DNA of 64,000 nt, taken from contig BDGG01000004.1 in NCBI GenBank assembly GCA_001949185.1, positions 29,566 to 93,565 of the forward strand, given 5' to 3'. This DNA is from Ramazzottius varieornatus (lineage: Eukaryota; Tardigrada; Eutardigrada; Parachela; Ramazzottiidae). Numbering within the stretch: position 1 is the first letter of the stretch; every line of letters starts with the position of its first letter. The position numbers were made by a program, and so were the translations under genes. Below are positions 38,922-48,728 of the stretch, piece by piece. The notes under the pieces were generated by a model. That model was not told the origin of the DNA and searched no databases. It saw only the letters and a list, made by a program, of their open reading frames with translations.

Positions 38922-40761
38922 ATGTCGCACTCTAAACTCAAGACTGGCTCTCGGGTACATCAGGAGCTGACGTTGGAAGCAGCGATCCATGAAGTGAAGC
39001 ACGGAATGAGCCTGACAAAAGCCGCGAAGGTGTTCGGTGTGAGTCGCACGACGATGACAAACCGCATCCAGAATCCATCTCCAAACCCGGTCGGGAGAAA
39101 GACCCAGTTTCCTCCGTATGAACAAGAGCGCCTGGCTGATTTCCTACTGTCATGTTCCTATCAAGGAGTCCCTTTAAACCGATATCACTGTTTGCAGCTG
39201 TTTTCGGGAGTCGCAGTTCAACTGCGTAAGTCAACAGAAACAACGGGACAACAATCGCGAATTTCATTAGAACTTTATGTGTAATTTTATTAGAGTTATG
39301 AAACGCGACGTTCGGCGACAAATTCTTCCGTCGTTTTCTAGATCGTCATGAAGAACGTTCCTTGTGGATTACGCATTGCTCGAATCAGAAGAAAGACAGG
39401 GAGTGGACAGTTGAACGCTGTGAGGATTTTATCTCCAAACTTCAGAAGCTGTACACTGGAGGATTCGTCGAAAGACCAGAACAAGTTTGGAACTCGGACG
39501 AAACTGCCTTTGATACCTCCGAAATGTACGATCGGGTTGTAGCCAGAAAGGGGGCCAAGCGGATTCCCTTCGCAGTTCGACGGAACTGAGAAGGAGTCCG
39601 TGACTATCCTTCCATGTGGAAACGCAGTCGGAATCCAGCTAAAGTTTATGGCTCTCTACTCCGGCAAGGTACATGTCATGTCACGTCTCTACGATACCCA
39701 TGGTCTTTGCTATCACGCGGTTGATTCTTCCGGGTACGTGGATCAAGTTCACTTCGATAGTTAAGTCAAGGAGGAAATTTTTCCAACCATAACAGAGCTA
39801 AAGATAATTTAAACTATGACTGCGCGTGACGTCATTGTGTTTGGTATATGTATGCACGTGGTAAACCGAACGTAGGCTCAACCTATGACGTCACTACGTG
39901 AAGTTCAAATCTGGAGGATTCCTCGTTTATGTTGATTGCTTGATTTGTTGCAGACCGTCATATTTGTTGATGGCCACTTCTCGCATGTCAGTAACCTCTT
40001 GTTGGTTCGTTACTGCAAGAAGTTCTTCGAAGCAATAGGGAAACGGGTGGACATATTCTGTCTTCCAGCCGGGTAGACCAAGCATCTTCAACCGTTTAAT
40101 GTTTCAGCATTCGGAGGGGTGAGGAAGAAGTGGAAGATGTACCTACGTGATCGCCGTCTTTTTGAAGGCGGAATCTTGAGGACTTTGATACACCCATTGC
40201 CATTTCTGAGGGAATACCTTAATTTTTATTTCCGTTCTAATTGTCAGGTCACTAAAGACAATCTGCTCTCGCATGTGGTCAAACTGTGGTACCGGACTGA
40301 GGTATGTGTCGGTAGGAGAGTGCCTCAAGTCCGGATTCGCAAAGACAGGCCTGTTTCCGTTTTCCCCAGATGTGATCAGGAAGACAGTTAAAGCTCATCA
40401 GGATCCGGAGGCATTCACTAGCGGAATCCGCAGTCACGTGGAGCAAGATTTTGCCACTCTGAGAGACATCAAAGAGCCGATCAAGCAGAAAGGTATCACT
40501 CCGGGTGCCGTTTTAGACAACAGCGTTCAGAAGACATTGTTCGGTGAAGTTCCAGTAAAGCAGCGTCGAGAGAAAAACAAGCATCTATGTTTGGAGTCTG
40601 GCGCCCTGACCACTCAACCCAGCTTTGTTGCGGAACTGGAAAAGGAGGAAGCGGAAAAAGCGGCAAAAAAAGTCACGAAAGCAGCCAAGCGGAAAACTCC
40701 AACTCAAGAGCCGGCAAAAGGAAAGTCTAAGGCCACCACAGTCAAAAAGCCACGCAAATAA
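38922..40761 (+). pseudogene. Second pogo-type transposase, decayed
   Basis: Pieces of a transposase in order. A Psq-type helix-turn-helix (HEVKHGMSLTKAAKVFGVSR) is at 38922–39200. A second DNA-binding part and the first DDE block (FFRRFLDRHEERSLW, then VWNSDETAF) run from about 39305 to 39565. The block VTILPCGNAVG follows after a frame change near 39565–39580, then VIFVDGHFSHVSNLLLV near 39960–40000 and LQPFNVSAFGGVRKKW near 40090. The C terminus (KSGFAKTGLFPFSPDVI, then a lysine-rich tail) ends at 40761. In-frame stops occur in HFDS*VKEEIF (near 39762) and LPAG*TKHLQPF (near 40076), and the third catalytic Asp is Asn. No terminal repeats were found. It belongs to a different lineage from the element at 12640. 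A host gene derived from it is unlikely given the stops. Confidence 0.75.
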
Positions 40762-41141
40762 CTTTCCTTCGCGGATTCCACTAATTTGGTAACTTCACAT
40801 TGGGGATTCCCTTTCGTTCTGATCATATGTTTCTGTTTTACTTTTTCGTTTGGAACTAGCTGGTCTTTCTCTGATTGTGCGGAAACAAATCCGTGATAAA
40901 AATCAAGATACCACATGTGATCTACCGTGCTGTAATTCCCTACTGCGGTACAGTGTCTGGGAGCACCATTGTCGAAAGCGACATGTGCTGCCATGGTTCC
41001 CTTCAACGGTAATCCAGATAGATGAGCCTACATATCGGAGCATTCCCCCATGAACTTGCCCAACGATCCAAGCACGTGGTTCGCTCTAGCCAAAACCATT
41101 ACTGTTGTGTCACGTGACTCGTCCATACCTTCTTGTTTCAG

Positions 41142-42343
41142 TGCGTTCCGTGGCAGAGCAAATTGTCACGGTGCAGGAGGACTAAGTCCACCTGGAACGT
41201 AGAGGCCAGATCATCGCCACGGAACTCGAGTCTTTGGGGACTCCAAATATATCACCGCTAGTGGCTAGACGGGCAGCACCTTCATCTGCAGACAGCAGGC
41301 AATTCTCGCCAGAGATAACGATGTCAACTTCCGAGAATACCTCCCCTTCCATCAAGCGCGTTGCCGCACACCAAGCTGCTCATCTACAACAAATACAGTG
41401 TAGGCAAATAAGGTACTCTAAAAGGGGGCAAGGCCAAAATCGACGTGACGCAGAAAGCAAACAGCTGATCAAGCTGCAATCCAGAGACGTGAACTGCCGC
41501 TTGATCTGCTGATTACTTCGAGCCGGAGTTTCTACGTCACTTGTCGAAAACTCGATTTTGACCCTCCCCCCTTTTAGAGTACCTTATTTGCCTACACTGT
41601 ACCATACAGTCCAGCGTCCGTAGCGTTTACCCAGACGCGATGCGCGAACTGACTGGCCGTGTCAAAACAGCGTCCAAATCGCTGAAAAGAACTGAAAGCC
41701 GATGTGAATGCAGGACAAAGAAGATGTCCACATGTCTCATTCGGGCTTCAATACTTCCACCGTCAACCCCGGACGTAACGTTCCAACTTTCCCCGAGTGT
41801 CTAGTTTCCCTACCGGCGAACGTTCACAGCTATTATTATGGTGGGGACATCAAAGTTGCGGAATTACGCCGTGGAATGTGGCAGCGGAGTTCTTGGCAGG
41901 ATGCAACGAAGTGAGCATACCGAGCCGCAATATCGTGTGGTCAAAAACTGATCTCAGAATGGTGGTCGCTCAAATTTCTGGTTTCTCCTACAGCGAAGCG
42001 TTGTATTGGTTGTTCTCGAAAGACGAACTGGTAGCTGCGGCCAGAAAGAAGGCGGATGTGATCGACCAAAACAGGCTTGATGTGATTTTTTTAAAGAAAG
42101 TGTTATTGAGGGGTGGTTCTTCGGCCACTGCTGTAAACTTTTCTTCCTACTTTTGTAGGTCTGAGCGCGGAATTTTGCAAGCAGATGCATGAAACCGAGC
42201 TGAGTTACGTTGACTTCCGCAAGCACGCCATAACTACCAAGCCCATTACTAGTTGTCAGATGGGAGTTTTTAGACAGCGGGATCGCCATTCTTGTCAGCG
42301 AACTGAACCTACAACAAACCGGACTTTGATTTGTTGTCCTTAA
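41142..42343 (+). pseudogene. Decayed copy of the BEN-like gene
   Basis: Colinear with the intact gene at 43791–45680. A piece at 41142–41395 resembles the intact exon 2 (VHLERRG.IIATEL) but has a TAA where the intact gene has GAG. A MITE (41396–41599) splits it. Then 41725–41911 matches exon 3 (HSGF…SYYYGGDIKVAELRRGMWQRSSWQDATK-like), about 41956–42095 matches exon 4 (FSYSEALYWLFSKDEL), and about 42160–42343 matches exon 5 (a GLSAEFCKQMHETEL-like stretch) but ends early without the basic tail. Upstream sequence to about 40950 weakly resembles exon 1. Frame and splice continuity are incomplete. I read it as a tandem duplicate inactivated by a stop and an insertion. Confidence 0.7.
41396..41599. 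mobile_element. MITE family B inside BEN-like pseudogene
   Basis: 204 bases flanked by TA. The terminal inverted repeats are about 48 bases and begin CAGTGTAGGCAAATAAGG; the first 35 positions match perfectly between arms. The ends CAGTGTA are shared with family A. It sits within the exon-2-like part of the decayed gene. Confidence 0.88.
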
Positions 42344-42491
42344 GATACTTTGCATTCTTGGTGGTCCCGACTGATCGCTGTAGCTTTTCGAAAGTTGGCA
42401 CAGATCGAAAGCTGACCACCGCCAGACATCTTTTGCTCATCAGCGGGAAGCGCCATCTGCCGCTGCGATGCCGACGATTCATGTCTTACAG

Positions 42492-43167
42492 ACTAATGCC
42501 CCATTCGTGCTTACGCTTCGGCGACAGAAGTCGAAGGCGAGAATTTTGCAATCAAGTAATGCGGCTGCCAACAGTTCGCAAATTTCTGACGCAGGCATGA
42601 TACAACTTTTTCGCTAAGTTTTGACTCTCTGCACCTTTCCGTAAAACTGACTGTCGTTTATACTCCGATTTAGCAGAAACGGAATGTCAGGTCAGGTCAT
42701 GGCATATGGTGTGGTGTCATGTCATACCCCACAACCTGTTGGAAGTGGCCGACTACCTTTGCTCTTTCAAGATTCCTTTGATGCATCTCCTCGTTATCCC
42801 CGTCATCGGCCGTTTCTCGATGAGTCAGTATATACCTCGATCGATTCTATGCAAGAGATCCTGGGTGAGTACAGAAAGGGTTGTATTACAGAAAGATAGA
42901 AAACGCGCCCAAGTGAAAATCCGCCACAAAAACATTTTCCGCAGGCTGCTCGACCTGATTCCCGTAGGTTGCGAAATACGGCACTAAACGAAAAAGTCAA
43001 GGCGAGAAATCGAGCGGAAAAAGCGAAATAATGGACCGTTCGTACGCAAGAACTTTTGTTGCAGCCGCAGAACTTTCGCCGCTGGAATAGCGAACGATGA
43101 CGTCACCAAAAAACCGTTTTTACTGCTGTCTTCTGTCGCCGACGCGTAAGCACGAATGGGGCATAAG
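42492..43167. repeat. Inverted repeat pair, possible element
   Basis: Arms of about 38 bases at 42492–42530 and 43130–43167 (core ATGCCCCATTCGTGCTTACG) are nearly perfect inverted copies separated by 600 bases with no clear gene. They could be the ends or sub-ends of a non-autonomous element; no target duplication was identified. Confidence 0.6.
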
Positions 43168-43790
43168 ACAGGAACGCGTTACAGAAAACTCCCAGTCGGG
43201 GTTTCTTAAATTTTTCCTGGTTAAAAGTCTGATCTCAACGTCCGTATCCATCTGAGGGAACAATAAATATTAAAGTTTAGTTTTTAATTCTGTCTGGAGG
43301 CGTTTGATTTGTGTCACTTGTTCCGGACAATACTGTTCATAAAATGTGCATGTGTTTGTCAAGATATATCCATTGCTCTGGTATACCTTGCTGTGCTGTG
43401 GTCAGCTTGCATCAGTCGACATAGGCAGCTGGGCTTTTTGCCTTCCCTTCCATTAGGTGCTTCACGCTTGATGGAGTTAGATATAGGACAGGGGAACAGA
43501 TCATTGGACCATGCGGTTGTCTAATCTAAGAATAGAAAGTACTGTATAACGAGAAAAATAGAATTCGTAGACTTGAACAGAAGAGCAGCGTGGATGAAGC
43601 AATAGGCTTGTGTACAGTGCAAGGCACAAGCATCTGCATCACAGGAAATACACAGCAACTTGCCGACGCATTTCCATTCCGTTACGGGCTCCAACGACTC
43701 TGATAATGTTGAAATGTGATTAGAACTCGTGTTGCCTGAAAACGTCAGTTTTTGCAGCTCACCCCGAATTCACTGAGGAAAAAATTAGCC

Positions 43791-45680
43791 ATGGATGGTT
43801 CCGAGAATATGCCAGCAAAGGACCAAGCTGGCAGCGCCGTTGTATTCTTCCATACCGTCAAGGCTGAGCCACCCGCTACCCTTGTCAGAGCTGTTGCCCT
43901 TTCGGACCTACGCCCTACCAACCGAGATCTCGTACGTGAAAGAGGATTCTGTCAAGTTAGAGTCATAGACAAATGGCTTCCCTGCATTGTTGTGGAAATT
44001 AACGGAAGTAAGCGTTGATATGGTTATTATGAAAGATTACATGAATTCCATACCAGCCACACGTGACACAGCTATCGTTGTACTGAATTGCAAAGACCGC
44101 GTGATCCTCCATTCATTCACATGTACATGTTTGTTTCAGTGCGTTGTCTGGATGAAGAAATCGTCAAGGTACTCGAGGATGAGGTCCATTTAGAACGAAG
44201 AGGCGAGAATATTGCGATGGAACTCGGGTTCTCCAGGGTGCGAAGGACAGTGCTTGACCGAACCACGACACAGCCTCCGAAAGCAGTCCACGGCCAGCAT
44301 GAACGTCTACCTGTTGTCCAACGCTCGATGGATATTCCAGTCACCCCACCAGAGGTTCAAGCTCCCAACTCGTTCACTGCTCCGTCCTCGTCCTCCTCTT
44401 CTCCACAGTCTTCCCCTACCGTCGCTCGAAGCCGCCCGGCCGTGGCTGGAAAGTCTAAGAAAGCCGCTACCCTCTTCCGTGATACCATGCGTAGTCAACC
44501 GATGGATGGGGATCACCACGTCCGGTTGATTGAGAGGGAATATGGAGGCACAGCTTCGACCTCAAGACCGGAAGACAGCGCTCGCAATGGGCGAGTCGGG
44601 AAGGGCGGTGTAAGTGCAATTTTCTACGATAAATTCGAAGGAAGATTAAGATAGCTCTTTCTATTGATCAAGAAACGTTTAATTCAATTTTTATTTGATT
44701 TGACATCTAACCCTAATCTAACATTTGATTTAATACAAAATTTGATAAAAAAATTCTCAATTTCAGGACGGTGGGGATTTGATCTACAAAATCTGCCACT
44801 CCGGCTTCTACTCATCAAATGTCCATTCCAAACGGCCAGTCTCACCAGTTTCCAAGTCGCTAAAGGACTTGCCCAAGACCGTTTTCAGCTATCACTATAA
44901 TCAGGACATAAATGTGGCTGAACTGCGTCATGAAATGTGGCAGAGAAACACTTGGCAAGACGCATCAAAGTACGTGTTTTTACAATGTTTTATAAGCAAA
45001 TGATTTCACCCAGATCGCTATATAATAGCGCAACTTTCATTGGCTGGGAGCGTGCGCTACTTGAAGAGAAAACAATCTAGGTGAATTCAGTGGCATACGT
45101 TCCAATTATGCATGTTACATAGTACTTCGAGATGAAGTTTCGAAACCCAGGTGGTGACCGTTAAGGTTTTCAGTGAGGCTCTTCACTGCCTTTTCTCGGA
45201 CGCTGACCTGACCTCATCTGTGCCCAGCAATGCAGGTGCCACGATGCATCAAAAGAACTTATTGGATCCAACGAGAGTCAACGTCATTTACGGTGAGCAT
45301 GCAGTTCGCAATCGTTGAGTTTTCAGCAGCTTGAAATTATGTAAGAGGAGTTCAATGGTCCTTCTTGCCCTTTTATTTGTACAGAACTGGCCGGCGAGAC
45401 ATGCAGGGATCTGTACAAGACGACGCTGGAGTGGAGGGACTTTGGGAAGAATATTGGGACGCACAAGTCTGTACTACGCAGCAGACTGAGTCTACCCAGA
45501 CGTCGAAAGCGCCCGCATGTCAAGAAGGATGAGGTTTCTAAGGAGCGGGAGAAAAAAAGCAACGAGGAAGAAACGGATTTGCCAGTGCGTCGAAAGTGGT
45601 CTACTGTGAAGGCCGAAATGGTCAAGGTGAAGGACGCGGAGGACATTCATGAGGAAATGAAAAAAGAGTCTGAGAAGTAG
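43791..45680 (+). CDS. BEN-domain-like basic protein
   Basis: Five exons: 43791–44007, 44140–44609, 44767–~44973, ~45151–45292, 45385–45680; about 443 residues. The N terminus holds a conserved unit of unknown type (LSDLRPTNRDLV, CQVRVIDKWLPCIVVEING). Then come a short coiled or charged part (DEEIVKVLEDEVHLERRGE), a Pro/Ser-rich linker, a segment SYHYNQDINVAELRHEMWQR, and a helical stretch (FSEALHCLFSDADLTSS, then LLDPTRVNVIY). That stretch fits the C-terminal half of a BEN domain, a DNA/protein-binding fold; this match is from memory and tentative. The C terminus is strongly basic with KRPHVKKDE and REKKSNEEE. The intron 3 borders are uncertain: the strong donor at 44970 breaks frame with the acceptor at 45150, and a weaker GT at 44974 keeps it. 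A decayed copy precedes it. Confidence 0.65.
45024..45063. repeat. Short hairpin repeat, degenerate copy 3
   Basis: Lies in the third intron of the BEN-like gene. TAGCGCA and TGCGCTA pair, and the unit aligns with the hairpins at 29861 and 33139 through CTTTC, TGGCTG and CTACTT blocks. Confidence 0.4.
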
Positions 45681-45987
45681 GTGGGGGAGACAATGCGGGA
45701 GGAAAGCCTTTCTCGGATTGATCTGTGCATTAAGCCGGCTAGTTAAATGCTTCAAAAGTTCGGAGTTTATGGATCTTGTGTCTGCGTAGAACTATCATCC
45801 AGCTGTTCAATGTCCAGTACCGGTAAAAGAATTAAACGTCTTTTCATATTACCGAGTACTGTATGCTGATCATTCATGCCAAATCTTCCCTGTACCGGCC
45901 AAATCTCATGTCATTCCTATAAATATATCCACAAAGAAATTTTTGTCTTATGAAATCAGAACAGCGACTGTATTGTTCCCCTGTGTA

Positions 45988-46154
45988 CAGTGTACGACAA
46001 AATAAACCGTTAAAAATGGATGTGGGATGGAGCCAGATGGATAAAGCCAATGAAATGTGCGCATGCAGCAAAACCTGATGCTCATTGGCTGAGCCCCAAG
46101 TGAGCTCAGCTGGACTGTTACGCCCATTTTAACGGCTAATTTTGTCGTACACTG
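45988..46154. mobile_element. MITE family A, copy 2
   Basis: 167 bases flanked by TA. Ends CAGTGTACGACAAAATAAACC and its imperfect inverse near 46121–46154. The interior AGCCAGATGGATAAAGCCAA matches copy 1 at 36592–36760. Confidence 0.88.
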
Positions 46155-46422
46155 TACGAGATACTGTGCGACTGAGTGTCGCTAAATAAAGACCATGAAG
46201 TCAAAACTTTTTATCGAACGGAGCTTCCAATACCTATGGTGATGCCATTGGATGGAATACTATCAGATAGACGCCAGTGGAAGACATCCAAATTGATGTA
46301 AACCCAAACATTAAGGCGAAAGCTGTCAAGAACAAGCTCACGTGCCGTTTGCCGCGACAGTAGAGCCAAACTTCGTCGCTCACTATACGATTGCAGTGTG
46401 ATCCACTGTTAACATGATGGCT

Positions 46423-46611
46423 GACGTCACACGCCGAACGGTTTAGTGCCGGAGCGTCACACCCGAATCCACACCGTGTTTTCCGTTTGCGCTTCGCTTA
46501 CGCGTATCCGCTCTCGCTACATCGGCCTCCAAAAGTATTAAGGGTGAGGTTTTTACGGCCTATGTAAATTTCGTCGACTGAGCGAAGAAGTTTGGTAGAG
46601 CCCCTTGTCAC
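46423..46611 (+). repeat. Dispersed repeat, copy 2
   Basis: Same-orientation relative of 2365–2551; see that entry. Confidence 0.7.
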
Positions 46612-47448
46612 TAGAGCACAGAACAAAAGCTCATATATATTGTGAAGGTCGCGAAGCAACCCCATTGAGCCCGTGCGCCAACTGACATCTCAGTATCGTC
46701 ACCGCAGCGCAAGTTTTCAGTGCCGACCCAGCCGGACCGCGGGTTGGCCAGAAAGAAAGCTGATTTTTACGATGAACAGGTTATGCTTGAATTGAAAGCT
46801 TATTTTTATACTAATTCCTGACCTTTTTGGTCAGAAATCATCCAAAATCAGATAACATGCTGATTGCACACTGATTACAAGCTCAGTTAAATCGGATTTC
46901 GTGCTTAACACTCTGCGTACGACCGTCCTCTTTGTGTATACAATCACTCAGTTTTATTCACCTCCCAGTTTTTGCTTTTGGTCTTTCGAGTCTGGGTCTT
47001 TTTGTTTGCATGTACCTCGGTCTTCTCACCAAAGCAATAGTAATGACCATCGGTCAGCCAAACCCCAGCACGCTGGAAATTTTTTTCTACGGTTTCGGGT
47101 GGTTTTGGTGAAATTTGGTGTTTCGTATCTTCGCGCGAGACACGTGCACGGTATTCGCTTAGAAAAAAACTGGAGCACTGGGGACAGTCGTATCTATCGA
47201 AGCCGAGCCTGGGATAAATTTTGTAGTCGTCAGTGCGGTAAGAAGAAATCAAGACGACCAGTTCTCCCTTTTGAGATTTGGCGTTGATGGCCTGCCAATT
47301 ATCCGAATTTTGAAATTTCGAAAATTGCCTATTGGTTGGACCAGCCTCCGCAACACGGAATCAGCCAATAAAATTCCTGTATACAGAAAGGGGACGGTAG
47401 TATTCTGCAAAAATGAAAACGATCGTGCTGAAAGTGTTGTAGTTGCGA

Positions 47449-47468
47449 GTGTGTGTGTGTGTGTGTGT
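47449..47468 (+). repeat. (GT)10 microsatellite
   Basis: Uninterrupted run of ten GT units just downstream of the 3' end of the minus-strand receptor gene. Confidence 0.95.
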
Positions 47469-47576
47469 AATTGTGTGTGATGTAATTCAGAGCAGGGACC
47501 TTAGTACATGTAGTTGAGAGTATCCGAGTTAATATTATACAGAGTTAGCACTGTTTAGATTTTCTGCAACTAATTT

Positions 47577-48728
47577 CTATTTTCCTGTTTTGCCGCAAGC
47601 GTTCTTCAGTGCAGCATGCATGCTCTTGACGGTGAATAAGATTAGCAGCGGATCGAAGATGGGGCTGAATGAGTACAAAATCCACACGATGGGGAACCAT
47701 TTGTTGACGTCGATGTGGAACGTGGTCAAAGTGTAGAAGACCTGTGCGGGTGACAGCGACACCAACACGCCAAAAATCAGCAACGACAAGGTCAGGAAGT
47801 TCCCACTGTTGTGCGGGTTCACTTTACGGCGACCTCGACAGCAGATTGTCTTCTTCTTCTTTTCCTCTTCAGAATGCCGATCAACTACCGGAGCTTTGAC
47901 AACCGCGGCGGCAGATGGTTTTCCTTCCGTAGGGCTCTCCTCATGACTAGTGTGCTGCGTACGAGGATGGCCTTTGGAGCTACGAGCGAACGACGTGTTA
48001 CCGGGGGCGACCGCAACCCCAACCCGCTTTGGGTTCCGAGCGCGCTCACGAACCCATGTCTTGTACAGGACGAACGGGTAAACACAGAACACGATAGCGA
48101 TAGGGACATCGAAGACCACCAGGTTTGCAATGTACGCAAAGGACTCCGGACCTTTGACCATGGCTTGGCAGTGGTGGAGCTCAGGCTGGTTGTGAAAGTA
48201 GAGCGCATCCACGACGATACCGGGCACGATCATGGCCAAGACGTACAGCCACATGCAAGCACAGATGGTCACTGGGCGGGCGATGGTGTGAGAACGATGG
48301 AAGCGACGGTAGGCTACGGGCCAGGACACAGCCCACAAACGGTTGATGGCGATGAGAAGATGCGAGTTGTTGACCGTCCCTCCGCCCAGGTAGTTCATGG
48401 CTCGAACCATGGCGCAGTACGGGATAGGCGCGTGTTCGGCCGGGAAAAGTAGGTTGCTCTGGTTGAAAGCGTAGAGGACGGAGGTGAAGAGGAGGTTGGC
48501 CGTGCAGAGGTTTGCCAGATAGTAGTTGAAGGATGTCCGGACGGAATGGTCTTTGATGAAGAGGAACAGGACGATCGAGTTGCACGTCACAGCAACGAAG
48601 TTCATGATGAGGCTGAAACTGTCCTGGAAACCCCATTGGGGAATGACGAATGGAATGGTGGAGTTTGTCCAAGTCACAAAAGACGCGTTCGGTGTGAACT
48701 TCGAATGAGATAGGCTAGTGTTAGCCAT
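47577..48728 (-). CDS. Divergent rhodopsin-type GPCR, paralogue 1
   Basis: Single-exon gene, 383 residues. The N terminus is extracellular with several N-glycosylation sites (NTS, NAS, NST). Seven membrane segments follow. A cysteine before TM3 (PYCAMV) and one in the second outer loop (LHHCQAM) keep the class A disulphide. TM1 keeps an Asn (CNSIVLFLF). TM2 reads NLCTANLLF, so the usual Asp2.50 is Asn. The TM3 end is INRLWAVSWP instead of DRY. TM6 reads LSPAQVFYTL rather than CWxP. TM7 is SPIFDPLLIL rather than NPxxY. A long basic third inner loop with KKKK follows TM5. The ligand is unknown. It shares many of these changes with two neighbours and appears to belong to a lineage-specific family; the closest known class is uncertain. 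Confidence 0.85.
   Translation of the reverse strand: MANTSLSHSKFTPNASFVTWTNSTIPFVIPQWGFQDSFSLIMNFVAVTCNSIVLFLFIKDHSVRTSFNYYLANLCTANLLFTSVLYAFNQSNLLFPAEHAPIPYCAMVRAMNYLGGGTVNNSHLLIAINRLWAVSWPVAYRRFHRSHTIARPVTICACMWLYVLAMIVPGIVVDALYFHNQPELHHCQAMVKGPESFAYIANLVVFDVPIAIVFCVYPFVLYKTWVRERARNPKRVGVAVAPGNTSFARSSKGHPRTQHTSHEESPTEGKPSAAAVVKAPVVDRHSEEEKKKKTICCRGRRKVNPHNSGNFLTLSLLIFGVLVSLSPAQVFYTLTTFHIDVNKWFPIVWILYSFSPIFDPLLILFTVKSMHAALKNACGKTGK

Larger units (their letters stand above)
45681..47576. other. Intergenic with MITE, repeat and GT run
   Basis: Between the BEN-like gene and the first receptor. Contains MITE family A copy 2, the second copy of the 187-base dispersed repeat and a (GT)10 run. 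The open frame at 46901–47287 is not convincing. Confidence 0.5.

Noticed and set aside
38922-40761. Idea that the second transposase is a domesticated host gene
   Set aside because: In-frame stops, a frame change and loss of the third catalytic Asp indicate decay.
47811-48452. 213-codon plus-strand open frame
   Set aside because: Antisense shadow of the receptor gene on the minus strand.
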